A stretch of DNA of 64,000 bases from Halomonas sp. GT (GCF_002082565.1 NZ_CP020562.1:1674001-1738000), one strand, 5' to 3'; numbered from the stretch's first letter, positions 46,581 through 56,512 are shown. Made by a program: numbers and translations. Notes: generated from the letters alone by a model not told the origin.

Positions 46581-47126
46581 ATGAGCATCTACGGCGACTA
46601 CATTAAGTCCGTTATTCGCACGGTTCCTGACTGGCCAGAGCAGGGCGTAAATTTTCGTGATATCACACCGCTTCTGCAGAATAGTGCTGCCTTTCGTAAG
46701 CTGATTGATAGCTTTGTGCATCGCTACCAGGAAATGAACTTAGATGCCATCGCGGCTATCGATGCCCGTGGCTTCATTATCGGTGCGCCCTTAGCTTACG
46801 AGTTAGGCTGCAGTTTTGTTCCCGTTCGCAAGAAGGGAAAACTGCCATTCAAGACGATTAGTGAGACTTATACGCTTGAGTACGGCCACTCTGAAGTTGA
46901 GCTTCATTCTGATGCTTTTCAGGAAAATGACCGTATCCTGCTGATGGATGACCTAATTGCCACTGGCGGTACTATGCTTGCAGCAGCGAATCTAATTCAA
47001 CGCTCTGGTGGGCACGTGGTGGAAACCGCAACTATTATTGATCTGCCTGAGCTAGGCGGTTCCCAGAAAATTCGCGATGCTGGTTATAGCGTATTCGCGG
47101 TATGTTCATTCACCGAAGACGAGTAA
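46581..47126 (+). CDS. apt: adenine phosphoribosyltransferase
   Basis: About 181 residues. The enzyme makes AMP from adenine and PRPP. The PRPP motif is [13 protein letters not shown]. The N-terminal [18 protein letters not shown] and the [15 protein letters not shown] segments are typical. Start ATG 46581 follows GAGAG by 5 bases; ATG 46569 is also in frame. It lies 35 bases after the permease and 8 bases before gpt, so it is in an operon. Confidence 0.94.
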   Translation: MSIYGDYIKSVIRTVPDWPEQGVNFRDITPLLQNSAAFRKLIDSFVHRYQEMNLDAIAAIDARGFIIGAPLAYELGCSFVPVRKKGKLPFKTISETYTLEYGHSEVELHSDAFQENDRILLMDDLIATGGTMLAAANLIQRSGGHVVETATIIDLPELGGSQKIRDAGYSVFAVCSFTEDE

Positions 47127-47134
47127 CGCCTCTT

Positions 47135-47614
47135 ATGAGCAGCGAACGCTATCATCAGCACTTCACCATTTCCTGGGATCAACTGCACCGCGATGTGCGT
47201 CAACTTTGTCATCAGCTAATTGAGCGAGACTTCAAAGGGATCGTCGCGATTACCCGTGGTGGATTAATACCTGCAGCGCTTATCGCCCGTGAGCTCAATA
47301 TTCGCTTGATCGATACCGTTTGTATCAAAAGCTATGATCATATGGACCAAGGCGGTTTAGACATCATGAAGGGCGTTGACCATGATGGTGATGGTTGGCT
47401 CTTGGTTGATGATCTGGTGGATACCGGTAAAACCGCCCGAGCCGTTCGTGAAATGCTGCCTAAGGCGCATTTTGTGACAATGTATGCCAAGCCAGAAGGG
47501 CGCCCTCTGGTTGACCAATACCTTACCGAAGTGGCCCAGCAGTGTTGGATCCAATTCCCTTGGGATATGGGCATTGCTTATGTTGAGCCGCTGGCGGATC
47601 AACTGAAGAAGTAA
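47135..47614 (+). CDS. gpt: xanthine-guanine phosphoribosyltransferase
   Basis: A 159-residue Gpt. The PRPP motif is [12 protein letters not shown], with [21 protein letters not shown] and [18 protein letters not shown] closely matching E. coli Gpt. It converts xanthine, guanine and hypoxanthine to nucleotides at the membrane face. ATG 47135 is chosen by homology; the frame is open upstream into apt. ung starts one base after its stop. Confidence 0.93.
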   Translation: MSSERYHQHFTISWDQLHRDVRQLCHQLIERDFKGIVAITRGGLIPAALIARELNIRLIDTVCIKSYDHMDQGGLDIMKGVDHDGDGWLLVDDLVDTGKTARAVREMLPKAHFVTMYAKPEGRPLVDQYLTEVAQQCWIQFPWDMGIAYVEPLADQLKK

Positions 47615-47615
47615 T

Positions 47616-48299
47616 ATGGCTAACCCGCTACCCGACGATTGGAATCAATGGCTTGGGCAAGAGTTTCAGGCTGACTATATGTCAGCCCTGAAAACATTTT
47701 TGGCCCAAGAAAAATCAGCCAAGAAAGTTATCTACCCGCACTCATCACATTGGTTTCGCGCTTTTGAGCTGACGCCTTTGGCCTCTGTGAAAGTCGTTAT
47801 TCTAGGGCAAGACCCTTATCACGGCCCAAACCAGGCTCATGGGTTGTGCTTTTCGGTGCAGCCGAGTATTCAAGTGCCTCCCTCGTTGATCAATATTTAT
47901 AAAGAATTAGCTGCTGATGTGGGGTTTACACCCGTGCGTCACGGCTTTTTGGAATCTTGGGCAACACAGGGGGTGCTGCTGCTCAACACCGCATTAACGG
48001 TTGAACAGGGTAATGCCGCTTCTCATCGTGGTAAGGGGTGGGAGCACTTTACCGACTGTGCGATTGATACCGTCAGTCGGCATGCTGAACCGTGCGTTTT
48101 CTTGTTGTGGGGCAGTCATGCGCGCCAGAAAAAAGTCCTGATTGATCAGTCACGCCATTTGGTGTTGGAATCCCCGCATCCTTCGCCACTCTCTGCACAT
48201 CGAGGCTTTTTTGGTAATCACCACTTTTCCCGGGCTAATCAGTTTTTAACTGAGCATGGGCGCTCTCCGATTGAGTGGCAATTACCGGAAACCCCTTAA
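47616..48299 (+). CDS. ung: uracil-DNA glycosylase
   Basis: A 227-residue family 1 UDG that removes uracil from DNA. The water-activating loop GQDPYHG and the C-terminal HPSPLSAHRGFFG leucine-loop motif are both intact. VPPSLINIYKEL is also typical. It starts one base after gpt in the nucleobase salvage operon, a link between uracil excision and salvage that is positional only. Confidence 0.96.
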   Translation: MANPLPDDWNQWLGQEFQADYMSALKTFLAQEKSAKKVIYPHSSHWFRAFELTPLASVKVVILGQDPYHGPNQAHGLCFSVQPSIQVPPSLINIYKELAADVGFTPVRHGFLESWATQGVLLLNTALTVEQGNAASHRGKGWEHFTDCAIDTVSRHAEPCVFLLWGSHARQKKVLIDQSRHLVLESPHPSPLSAHRGFFGNHHFSRANQFLTEHGRSPIEWQLPETP

Positions 48300-48396
48300 C
48301 CTACTGGTCAGTTGCGGGTAGAATGGCGCGCAATTTTGTAAGCTTGTCGATGCGACCTAGGTCGCCATCCTGAATCCCATGCCGCGAGGAAGTCCC

Positions 48397-49026
48397 ATGA
48401 GTGTTTACGCCATTAATCATCCGCTTGTTCAACATAAGCTGGGACTGCTGCGCGAAGCTGATTTGAGCACCAAGAGCTTCCGAGAGCTAGCAGGTGAAGT
48501 GGCTAAGCTTCTGACCTATGAAGCAACAAAAGGGCTAGAGCTTGAGGATCATGAGATTCAAGGCTGGAACAACGAGCCTATCGCGACGCGCCGCTTAAAA
48601 GGAAAAAAAGTAACGGTTGTGCCAATTCTGCGAGCCGGTTTAGGCATGCTAGAGGGCGTAACTGACCTAATTCCTAGCGCACGCGTCAGTGTAGTGGGTC
48701 TTTATCGGGATGAAGAGACTCTTCAGCCAGTGCCTTATTTCGCCAAGTTCGCCAATGATATTGAAGAGCGCATGGCGCTTGTCATTGACCCTATGCTTGC
48801 GACCGGTGGCTCAATGGTTGCGACGCTAGATATGTTACGTGAGCGTGGTTGTGAACATATGAAAGTCATCGTACTGGTAGCTGCCCCTGAGGGCATTAAG
48901 CGAGTTCAGGACGCGTATCCAGATGTTGAGATTTACACAGCATCCGTTGACGACCGGCTAGACGAGAACGGTTATATCGTCCCTGGTTTGGGAGATGCAG
49001 GCGATAAGATCTTCGGGACGCGCTAA
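48397..49026 (+). CDS. upp: uracil phosphoribosyltransferase
   Basis: A 209-residue enzyme that makes UMP from uracil and PRPP, GTP-activated in E. coli. [12 protein letters not shown] is the PRPP loop, and [13 protein letters not shown] plus [12 protein letters not shown] are family signatures. ATG 48397 is chosen because GAGGAAG lies upstream; ATG 48379 is also in frame. uraA follows after an intrinsic terminator. Confidence 0.96.
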   Translation: MSVYAINHPLVQHKLGLLREADLSTKSFRELAGEVAKLLTYEATKGLELEDHEIQGWNNEPIATRRLKGKKVTVVPILRAGLGMLEGVTDLIPSARVSVVGLYRDEETLQPVPYFAKFANDIEERMALVIDPMLATGGSMVATLDMLRERGCEHMKVIVLVAAPEGIKRVQDAYPDVEIYTASVDDRLDENGYIVPGLGDAGDKIFGTR

Positions 49027-49040
49027 GCACTCCGACTAAC

Positions 49041-49076
49041 AATGCCCCTTACGCTTCGCGTTGGGGGCATTTTTTT
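49041..49076 (+). terminator. intrinsic terminator between upp and uraA
   Basis: AATGCCCC (49041-49048) pairs with GGGGCATT (49064-49071), with a nested ACGC/GCGT stem, and is followed by a T-run. Read-through would be needed for upp-uraA co-transcription. Confidence 0.85.
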
Positions 49077-49114
49077 GGCTAACCACCGACAACGAAAACA
49101 TTGGAAACGTTTAG

Positions 49115-50344
49115 ATGAGACATTCAGCAAGTCATGAATCTTGGCCCAAAATGCTGCTGACAGGTGCACAAATGCTCTTCGTGGCCTTTGGTGCACTGAT
49201 ATTGGTTCCATTGTTGACTGGGCTAGACCCCAGTGTCGCTTTATTTACCGCGGGTATTGGTACGCTGGTGTTTCACGGAATTACCAAACAGACGGTGCCG
49301 GTTTTCTTGGCGTCATCATTTGCGTTCATTGCCCCAATTCAAGGCTCGATTGCAAGCTTTGGCGTATCAGCCACGCTAGGAGGCTTAATGGCAGCAGGGG
49401 TGGTGTACGTTGCCATTTCTCAAGCAGTGCGTGTTAAAGGCACGGCTTGGTTGCACAAGCTGTTACCGCCAGTCGTGGTCGGGCCAGTTATTATGGTGAT
49501 TGGTTTAGCGTTGGCGCCAGTCGCTGTCAGTATGGCAACAGGAGAAACAAGCGATAACATTGGTTATGGTCAAGCGGTCTTCCTTTCCATGGCCAGTTTG
49601 TTGGTGACGCTTATGCTGGCTGTTTTCGGACGTGGTATTTTACGTCTGGTGCCGATTATGGGCGGCATTGCAGTCGGGTATGGCTTAGCGCTTGTTATGG
49701 GGGTTGTTGATTTTACCCCCGTGCGTGACGCTGCTTGGCTGTCAGTGCCCAGCTTTACCGCGCCGAGCTTTCACTGGGCGGCTATTTTGTTCATGATTCC
49801 TGTCGCGATTGCTCCCGCGGTTGAGCATATCGGTGACATGGTGGCGATAGGCTCGGTGACACGTAAAAATTATTTAGAGAAGCCAGGTCTGCATCGCACC
49901 TTGTTAGGCGATGGGTTGGCGACAATAGCGGCTGCGCTGTTTGGTGGTCCTCCCAATACTACTTATTCAGAAGTAACCGGTGCGGTGACGCTAACCAAGG
50001 CATTCAACCCCATGTACATGATCATCGCCGCGGTGATTGCGATTGTCCTGGCCTTTGTGGGTAAACTGGGCGCGCTACTACAAACTATTCCTGGTCCTGT
50101 GATGGGCGGTATTATGACCTTGCTGTTTGGTTCGATTGCGGTGGTGGGTATGAACACGCTGGTGCGTGCAGGTCAATCATTAACCGCGGCGCGCAATCTC
50201 GTGGTGGTTTCATTAATTCTAGTATTTGGGATAGGTGGAATGCAGTTTGGAGGTGGTCAATTCACTCTCCAGGGCGTTAGCTTAGCGGCATTAGTTGGCA
50301 TTGCGCTAAACTGGCTGTTACCCGCTGAAAAAGAGGACGAATAG
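49115..50344 (+). CDS. uraA: uracil permease, NCS2 family
   Basis: A 409-residue symporter with about 14 helices. The N-terminal QMLFVAFGALILVPLLTGLDP and the conserved substrate-site region PVAIAPAVEHIGDMVAIG and GGPPNTTYSEVTGA match UraA-type uracil permeases. Its place after upp supports uracil uptake. A weak ribosome site precedes ATG 49115. Confidence 0.92.
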   Translation: MRHSASHESWPKMLLTGAQMLFVAFGALILVPLLTGLDPSVALFTAGIGTLVFHGITKQTVPVFLASSFAFIAPIQGSIASFGVSATLGGLMAAGVVYVAISQAVRVKGTAWLHKLLPPVVVGPVIMVIGLALAPVAVSMATGETSDNIGYGQAVFLSMASLLVTLMLAVFGRGILRLVPIMGGIAVGYGLALVMGVVDFTPVRDAAWLSVPSFTAPSFHWAAILFMIPVAIAPAVEHIGDMVAIGSVTRKNYLEKPGLHRTLLGDGLATIAAALFGGPPNTTYSEVTGAVTLTKAFNPMYMIIAAVIAIVLAFVGKLGALLQTIPGPVMGGIMTLLFGSIAVVGMNTLVRAGQSLTAARNLVVVSLILVFGIGGMQFGGGQFTLQGVSLAALVGIALNWLLPAEKEDE

Positions 50345-50385
50345 CCTTTGCATCATCACCATCGGTTGGTCATTGGGAGTCGTTA

Positions 50386-50937
50386 ATGGAAGAGGTAATT
50401 GATAGTCCATTTCCTGTGCTAGGCATTGCCGCCTGGAGCGGTACCGGAAAGACGACCCTGTTGGCGCAGCTTCTACCTCGCCTGCGTGAAGCGGGGCTCA
50501 GGGTGGGCGTAATAAAGCATGCTCACCATAGCTTTGATGTCGATCAGCCAGGAAAAGATAGTTATAAACTTCGTCAAGCTGGCGCTGCACCGATGTTGAT
50601 TGCATCCCGAGAGCGTTTTGCCATGATGCAAGAGACACCTGGCCAAGAAGAACCAGATCTTGATTACCTCTTGTCACTGATGATTACCCAGGCACCAGAT
50701 CTGGTCATTGTGGAAGGCTTTAAGGCGTGGCCAATTCCTAAGCTAGTCCTGTACCGTGCAGGAATTGGAGATGTTTCCATTGTCAGTGGCGACTGGGTAA
50801 AGGCGGTAGCGTCAAGTGATCCGTTCCCCCCATCAATTCGCCCGTCAGTTAAGCGGCTGGACCTCAATAATGTTGAAGCGATCACTGAGTGGGTAATCGA
50901 ATGGATGAGTGCTCAACCCAATGCTGTGGCTATCTAA
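50386..50937 (+). CDS. mobB: molybdopterin-guanine dinucleotide biosynthesis adapter MobB
   Basis: A 183-residue P-loop GTPase. The Walker A is GIAAWSGTGKTTLL, and GVIKHAHHSFDVDQPGKDS is the family's signature. It assists MobA in making MGD. It lies 42 bases after uraA and 57 bases before the moaC-moaD fusion; moaA and moeA are not in the window. Confidence 0.94.
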   Translation: MEEVIDSPFPVLGIAAWSGTGKTTLLAQLLPRLREAGLRVGVIKHAHHSFDVDQPGKDSYKLRQAGAAPMLIASRERFAMMQETPGQEEPDLDYLLSLMITQAPDLVIVEGFKAWPIPKLVLYRAGIGDVSIVSGDWVKAVASSDPFPPSIRPSVKRLDLNNVEAITEWVIEWMSAQPNAVAI

Positions 50938-50994
50938 ATTGGCAGCTTCAACAGCAGTTTTATAACACCGTGGCTTGATTAAAAAGGTAACGAT

Positions 50995-51789
50995 ATGCAG
51001 CTAACTCACCTCAATACACACGGCGAAGCCAATATGGTCGATGTCGGAGATAAGCGAGAGACCCGCCGTGAGGCGGTTGCGTCTGGGCGTATCGTTATGC
51101 AGCCTAAAACGTTGCAACTGTTGAGTGATGGCGAGTTGCCCAAGGGAGATGTACTGGCGACCGCCCGTATTGCGGGTATTCAAGCGGCTAAGCGTACGCA
51201 TGACTTAATTCCGTTGTGCCATTCATTAGCGCTTTCAAAAGTCTCAGTGGACTTCGATATTGATCACGCTAACGGTTGTGTTCATGTCTCTGCACTGTGC
51301 CGCCTTAATGGGCAGACAGGGGTGGAAATGGAAGCTCTGACGGCCGTGTCGGTGGCTTGTCTAACGCTTTACGATATGTGTAAAGCGGTGGACAAAGACA
51401 TGCGCATTGACGCTATTCAGCTGGAAAGTAAGCGAGGAGGGGTTCGTGGCGACTATCAACGAGGTGTGCCAGAGCCCATTGTGACTGGCGGTGGCGTTGC
51501 GGGAGAAGTCAGCTTAGGTGAGCGATGTGCATCCCCCTGTGTGCGTGTTAAATTTCTTGCTGAGTTGCGTGAGCGGGTGGAAGAAAGTGACCTTGCCATT
51601 GGGCTTGATCAGCTTGCAAGCCGAGATGTGGCGGGGTTAAAAGCGGCGTTAAGTACTAGGGATGCTCGCTTTAACGTGTTGTCAGAGCAGCGCACGCTGT
51701 GTGCGATTAACCAAGTGATGGCAAACGACAATGCGCGTCTTACTGATGAGGATGAAGTGGCCTTCTTTCCTCCAGTGACGGGAGGTTGA
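50995..51789 (+). CDS. moaC: fusion of MoaC (cyclic pyranopterin monophosphate synthase) and MoaD
   Basis: A 264-residue fusion. Residues ~1-160 are MoaC, which forms cPMP ([49 protein letters not shown]). After a linker, residues ~183-264 form a MoaD-like ubiquitin fold ending in Gly-Gly (PPVTGG), the thiocarboxylate carrier for molybdopterin synthase. No stop or start separates them, so both steps are on one polypeptide. AAAGG lies upstream of ATG 50995. moaE follows after 4 bases. Confidence 0.93.
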   Translation: MQLTHLNTHGEANMVDVGDKRETRREAVASGRIVMQPKTLQLLSDGELPKGDVLATARIAGIQAAKRTHDLIPLCHSLALSKVSVDFDIDHANGCVHVSALCRLNGQTGVEMEALTAVSVACLTLYDMCKAVDKDMRIDAIQLESKRGGVRGDYQRGVPEPIVTGGGVAGEVSLGERCASPCVRVKFLAELRERVEESDLAIGLDQLASRDVAGLKAALSTRDARFNVLSEQRTLCAINQVMANDNARLTDEDEVAFFPPVTGG

Positions 51790-51793
51790 TCAG

Positions 51794-52270
51794 ATGGCAG
51801 ATCTTACAGAGACTGAATTTGATATTGCCGTTAGGGTTCAAGAAGAACCATTTAGCATGGATGATGGCTATGAAAGTGCGCTTCGCAGGCGTACCGATAT
51901 CGGCGCTATTGTCACTTTCACAGGGTTGGTACGTGACTTTAATGAAACCCCTGATGTTATCGGGCTTACTCTTGAACACTACCCCGGGATGACCGAGCGC
52001 ACATTAACGCAGATTGGTCAGCAGGCTTATCAGCGTTGGGAGTTACAGGCCGTGCGGATTATTCATCGCATTGGGGAGTTGACGCCGGGAGACCCTATTG
52101 TGCGGGTGCTGGTGGCCAGTGCTCATCGCCGCGATGCTTTCCAAGCCTGTGATTTTATTATGGATTTTTTAAAAACCCAGGCGCCGTTTTGGAAGAAAGA
52201 GCACTCTCGCCAGGGCGCTTACTGGGTAAAAGAACGACACACTGATCAGCAGGCGGCAGAGCGCTGGTAA
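51794..52270 (+). CDS. moaE: molybdopterin synthase catalytic subunit
   Basis: A 158-residue MoaE that transfers sulfur from the MoaD thiocarboxylate to cPMP. TDIGAIVTFTGLVRD, LEHYPGMTE, ASAHRRDAFQACDF and the catalytic Lys in FWKKE are visible. It lies 4 bases after the MoaC-MoaD fusion, as expected for a stoichiometric partner, and converges on the RNase J gene. Confidence 0.96.
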   Translation: MADLTETEFDIAVRVQEEPFSMDDGYESALRRRTDIGAIVTFTGLVRDFNETPDVIGLTLEHYPGMTERTLTQIGQQAYQRWELQAVRIIHRIGELTPGDPIVRVLVASAHRRDAFQACDFIMDFLKTQAPFWKKEHSRQGAYWVKERHTDQQAAERW

Positions 52271-52288
52271 ATGATATTACCAATGGCT

Positions 52289-53971
52289 TTAACTATCGCT
52301 AATGGCTTCTGAAGAGGGCATTTCGGTTGCCATTATTTGCAAATGTACGTCCGGCATGTGCTGAAGATGATTGGCTAACCAGTAGATTAGCCTTGGCTGA
52401 AGCGCTTGGCGCAAGTCGGCAAGCGTCTCTGCTTCTATTTCTTTAAGCTGATCATCCAGCCATTCACTGAAACTATCTTCGTCGAGTGGGCTGGTGCCGC
52501 TGGCATCCAGCATCAAGCGGCCAATGCGGCACCAGCCATTGTCAGTAGCTGTAACAGGAAGTGCGAGGAATAAGCTTCCACGTCGCGATGAGTGAGAGCC
52601 AGTGTCAAGCCCCGGGTGGGGCACGACGCTGTTCTGATTAACGATGCAGGGCGGTTGGGGATAGCGAGTTTCGCAGTGTAACCCTAGATTGTCGAACATC
52701 AGCATGTCGCCATTTACTGGTGCGAGCGGGGCATTAATGCCGAGGCTGCTAGCAATTTCCTGGTGGGCCGCTTGATGGCGTGCCTCTCCATGAACCGGCA
52801 GCAATGTTTTTGGCCGAACCCATTGATAAAGCTTTCTCAGCTCATCTTCGGCGGGATGCCCGGTAGCGTGTAATTCTGGATGGTTCATTTCATCGAAAAT
52901 TGTCACCCCAAGCTGCGCTAGGCGTTTTTTAAGTTGTTCTATAGGGCGCTCATTGCCTGGTATGGCTTTAGCAGAAAAAATAATGCTATCACTTGGTTCT
53001 AAATCCACAAAAGGGTGCCTTCGCTGCGCTAAACGCTGTAGCGCGGCACGCGGTTCGCCTTGGCTGCCCGTGGCAATGATCACCACCTCTTCTGGCGGCA
53101 GGTAGCCTAAATCATGGGGCGGCACTAGCGGCGGAAAGTCGTCTAGATATCCAAGGCCTTTCGCGACACTTACCATACGTTCCATTGAGCGGCCCATCAG
53201 GCTGACGCGCCGGCCGCACTGTTGGGCAGCAATTCCAATCGCTAATACGCGGGCGAGATTACTCGCAAAACAAGATACAACCACGCGGCCTTTGCACTGC
53301 TTCAAGGTGTGAGCGAGTGCTTTTGCAACATCACCTTCACTGCCTGAATGACCGGGCATCGGGGCGTTAGTAGAGTCGCCTACGACTAAGTCGATAGGCG
53401 CAAGCGCGCGAAATTGAGCTGCATCAATGGGTGAGCCGATGAGCGGGTTGGGGTCTAGTTTCCAATCCCCTGTGTGTAGCACGCGATAGTCGCCTGCCTG
53501 CATGAGAATTGAGCAGCTTTCAGGAATCGAATGGGTAACCGAAAGGTAACGCAGCGTGAAGGGGCCAAGTTCCATTGCATCCCCCGGTTCTACGACGTTT
53601 ATAGCGGCGCTACTAAGCTGATGCTCTGCGAATTTATGGCGCAACAAGCCTGCGGCTAACGGCGTTGCAAAAATGGGGCAGTTCCACTTGGGCCAGAGCC
53701 ACGCAACGGCACCAATATGATCTTCATGGCCGTGGGTAATGTAGAGCGCCTTTGGGGTGATGTTTAGCGCTGTTAACGTATCTGTATTGGGCACCTGCAA
53801 CGGGGAATTGGGTAGATCTTGGCGAATCATCATGCCGCAGTCGACGGCGATCCACTCATCGTCGTATCCATAGAGCGTAAGGTTCATTCCAATTTCACCA
53901 CACCCACCTAGCGGCAGTAGGCGCAGGGGAGGACGACGGCGGGGACGAAGTTGAACGCGTGGTGGATGCAT
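52289..53971 (-). CDS. rnj: ribonuclease J family protein
   Basis: A 560-residue beta-lactamase-fold/beta-CASP nuclease. The metal motif THGHEDHIGAV, PLGGCGEIGMN, HTGDWKLDPNP and the beta-CASP segments ATGSQGEPRAALQRLA and HATGHPAEDEL with VHGEARH are all present. RNase J degrades and matures RNA with 5'-exonuclease activity, the main enzyme in firmicutes and alphaproteobacteria. It is uncommon in gammaproteobacteria, which rely on RNase E. ATG 53971 has a weak ribosome site. Confidence 0.88.
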   Translation of the reverse strand: MHPPRVQLRPRRRPPLRLLPLGGCGEIGMNLTLYGYDDEWIAVDCGMMIRQDLPNSPLQVPNTDTLTALNITPKALYITHGHEDHIGAVAWLWPKWNCPIFATPLAAGLLRHKFAEHQLSSAAINVVEPGDAMELGPFTLRYLSVTHSIPESCSILMQAGDYRVLHTGDWKLDPNPLIGSPIDAAQFRALAPIDLVVGDSTNAPMPGHSGSEGDVAKALAHTLKQCKGRVVVSCFASNLARVLAIGIAAQQCGRRVSLMGRSMERMVSVAKGLGYLDDFPPLVPPHDLGYLPPEEVVIIATGSQGEPRAALQRLAQRRHPFVDLEPSDSIIFSAKAIPGNERPIEQLKKRLAQLGVTIFDEMNHPELHATGHPAEDELRKLYQWVRPKTLLPVHGEARHQAAHQEIASSLGINAPLAPVNGDMLMFDNLGLHCETRYPQPPCIVNQNSVVPHPGLDTGSHSSRRGSLFLALPVTATDNGWCRIGRLMLDASGTSPLDEDSFSEWLDDQLKEIEAETLADLRQALQPRLIYWLANHLQHMPDVHLQIMATEMPSSEAISDS

Positions 53972-54163
53972 CAGTAATGAAAAGCCTAAAAAGTAAGACC
54001 TTAACTATACGGGAAGGCGGGGGCGGGTAACAATCATCATGGCACTCACCTGCAATGCTTACTTGATGAGCATAAGGTACACTATTTCGTCTATATACCG
54101 TTTCCCTACCGCTGGTAGGTGCTTGTCGATCGTGCCGTTAAAATATGTCAAGAGTGTTTATTT

Positions 54164-55018
54164 ATGTCTCATTATTACCGTTTGGTGGTGTCTTGCCCTG
54201 ATCAAGTGGGCATTGTGGCGCGTGTCTCAAGCTTTATTGCTCAGCAGGGTGGATCTATTACCGAAGCCAGCCAGCATTCTGATCTAGAGACTGGTCGATT
54301 TTTCATGCGATATGAAATTCTGGCAGATTCCCTAGGTATGTCAGCAGAGGCGCTACGTAGCGCGTTTGAGCCAGTGGCAGAGGCCTTTCACATGCAGTGG
54401 TCGCTGGTTGATACTCAAAAACGCAGGCGTGTGGTGCTGATGGTGTCGCGGGAGTCTCACTGTCTGGTTGATTTGCTTTACCGTTGGCAAGCAGGGGAGC
54501 TGGACTGCGACATTGTTGGGGTTATTTCAAACCATGAAGATATGCGGTCACTCACTGAATGGTATGGCATTCCTTACCATCATGTGCCAGTAGACCCTGA
54601 AAATAAGCAAGCTGCTTTCGAGCAGGTTCAGGCGCAAATTGATAGTGCACGAGCGGACTGTGTTGTGTTGGCGCGTTACATGCAGATTTTGCCGCCTTCA
54701 CTCTGTTCGCGTTATGCAGGACGGGTGATTAACATCCACCATAGTTTCTTACCCTCTTTTGCTGGTGCTAAGCCCTATCATCAAGCTTACCAGCGAGGCG
54801 TTAAGCTAATCGGTGCTACCTGTCACTATGTCACTGAAGAGCTGGATGCTGGGCCGATTATTGAACAAGATATTCATCGGGTCAGTCATTGCCATACGCC
54901 AACGGATCTCGTGCGTTTCGGGCGCGATGTCGAAAAAGCGGTATTGGCGCGTGGTTTACGATGGCATCTAGAAGACCGAGTATTAATCCATGGCAATAAG
55001 ACTGTGGTGTTCAGCTAA
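54164..55018 (+). CDS. purU: formyltetrahydrofolate deformylase
   Basis: A 284-residue enzyme that hydrolyses 10-formyl-THF to formate and THF, balancing one-carbon pools. An N-terminal ACT domain (VVSCPDQVGIVARVSSF) precedes a formyltransferase-like domain with the NIHHSFLPSFAGAKPYHQA and VTEELDAGPIIEQD catalytic segments. ATG 54164 is chosen by homology; the frame is open further upstream. No neighbour suggests an operon. Confidence 0.94.
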   Translation: MSHYYRLVVSCPDQVGIVARVSSFIAQQGGSITEASQHSDLETGRFFMRYEILADSLGMSAEALRSAFEPVAEAFHMQWSLVDTQKRRRVVLMVSRESHCLVDLLYRWQAGELDCDIVGVISNHEDMRSLTEWYGIPYHHVPVDPENKQAAFEQVQAQIDSARADCVVLARYMQILPPSLCSRYAGRVINIHHSFLPSFAGAKPYHQAYQRGVKLIGATCHYVTEELDAGPIIEQDIHRVSHCHTPTDLVRFGRDVEKAVLARGLRWHLEDRVLIHGNKTVVFS

Positions 55019-55102
55019 TCATGCTATTTAGTTAATCAGACTTTTTAATCAATTCAGATTTACAGCTGGCTAGTCGTTAGCTGAGGGTAGATAGGGGCAT
55101 CC

Positions 55103-55774
55103 ATGTCTTTCGCGCAAAGTGTTTTAGCTCCCTGGGCATTGTTGCTGACGTGGTTGGTATCGTTTAGCGTGCTCGCGTGGATGATATGGCTGCGCCCATG
55201 GCGATCACTGATAGACGATGTGGCGCTTCAGCATCGGTGGTTAGCCGCGACGCTTGCCGTGATGCTGATGTGGCAACTGCGTGCTCAGGCAGTCGATTGG
55301 TTAACCCTGCACTTAGTATTCACTGTCCTGATGACGTTGGTATTTAAAGTGCCGCTCGCATTAATTAGCAATGTGCTGATTAATGTTGCGATGTCAGCCG
55401 TTGGGCGCAACGAATGGGCGTTACTAGGCGCTAATGTGTTGGTAACCGGCATTGTGCCTGCGGTCGTTGCTGGTCTGGTATGGCGGTTTGTAGACCGACG
55501 TCTGCCTGATAATTTGATGGTCTTTCTTTTCGTATGCGGTTTTTTTGGCGCTGCGCTGGCAACATTGGGTGGAGGATTATCGGCTGTCTTGCTAATCATG
55601 GTGGCGGGTACCGACTCTGAAGCTGTGTACTTAGCCCAAGAGTATGCGCGCTTCTTACCCCTGTTAATGCCCTCCGAGGCTTTTATCACAGGGATGTTAC
55701 TCAGTATTTTGCTGGTGTATCACCCGAGTTGGGTAGCTACGTTTAATGATCGTCGCTATATAGACTCTCAGTAA
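55103..55774 (+). CDS. CbiM-like energy-coupling factor membrane protein
   Basis: A 223-residue protein with about six or seven helices. The C-terminal LMPSEAFITGMLLSILLVYHPSWVATFNDRRYI resembles the CbiM/EcfT-type 'ECF ABC transporter permease' group, split across its length. Such proteins in other bacteria import cobalt or nickel, but without the A and T components nearby the function is unclear. The assignment is by eye and moderate. Confidence 0.55.
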   Translation: MSFAQSVLAPWALLLTWLVSFSVLAWMIWLRPWRSLIDDVALQHRWLAATLAVMLMWQLRAQAVDWLTLHLVFTVLMTLVFKVPLALISNVLINVAMSAVGRNEWALLGANVLVTGIVPAVVAGLVWRFVDRRLPDNLMVFLFVCGFFGAALATLGGGLSAVLLIMVAGTDSEAVYLAQEYARFLPLLMPSEAFITGMLLSILLVYHPSWVATFNDRRYIDSQ

Positions 55775-55785
55775 CATTGCGATAG

Positions 55786-55817
55786 CCGGTGAGTATCTCT
55801 ATCGAGTGCCTCACCGG
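55786..55817. terminator. possible bidirectional terminator between CbiM-like gene and lexA
   Basis: CCGGTGAG (55786-55793) pairs with CTCACCGG (55810-55817), with a nested CTC/GAG. It lies between convergent genes. No long T-run follows, so the strength is uncertain. Confidence 0.45.
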
Positions 55818-55834
55818 TATTTACACTTACTCGC

Positions 55835-56512
55835 TTATCCCAGTGCTTGGCCGTTACCGCCACGTATGACACCAACGCCCACTCCTTCGATATCTAACTG
55901 CTGGGTGCGTAGATCAATTTCTATGGGCGCAAAGTCACTGTTTTCTGCAATTAGTGTCACCGTATGGCCCTGTCGTTTAAAGCGCTTTACGGTCACTTCA
56001 TCTTCTAGCCTTGCTACCACAATCTGGCCATCTCGAACTCGATCGGTGCGATGTACGGCAAGAAGGTCACCTTCCAGTATGCCAACATCCTTCATTGATA
56101 AGCCCCGCACCCGAAGAAGGTAATCCGCTTTGGGAGTAAAGTATTCGGCGGGTAGAGGGCAATAACGATCAATGTGTTCCGCTGCTAAAATCGGACTTCC
56201 TGCGGCCACCTCTCCGATGACCGGTAAGCCATTTGGTAGTGGTTCTACATTGGTTGCGGGCGCCGTTGTCGAAACGTCACTTACATCCTGCGGTTCCTGA
56301 TTAGGTAGTCGAATTCCGCGCGAGGTATTACGGATAATGCGGATGGCACCTTTGCGCTCAAGCGCTCTTAAATGTTCTTCAGCAGCGTTAGGAGAACGAA
56401 ATCCGAGTGCTTTGGCGATTTCTGCGCGGGTCGGCGGGTAGCCAAATTCAGCCATTGTTTTAACAATAAAATCAAAAACATGCTGCTGACGAGCAGTCAG
56501 TGGACGCGACAT
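55835..56512 (-). CDS. lexA: LexA repressor
   Basis: A 225-residue SOS repressor. A winged HTH (1-70: [37 protein letters not shown]) is followed by a serine-protease domain. The self-cleavage bond is Ala104-Gly105 (EVAAGSP), with the catalytic Ser139 and Lys176. Each is exactly 20 higher than in E. coli because of a longer linker. ATG 56512 is chosen by homology. It is divergent from psrA as in Pseudomonas. Confidence 0.96.
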   Translation of the reverse strand: MSRPLTARQQHVFDFIVKTMAEFGYPPTRAEIAKALGFRSPNAAEEHLRALERKGAIRIIRNTSRGIRLPNQEPQDVSDVSTTAPATNVEPLPNGLPVIGEVAAGSPILAAEHIDRYCPLPAEYFTPKADYLLRVRGLSMKDVGILEGDLLAVHRTDRVRDGQIVVARLEDEVTVKRFKRQGHTVTLIAENSDFAPIEIDLRTQQLDIEGVGVGVIRGGNGQALG

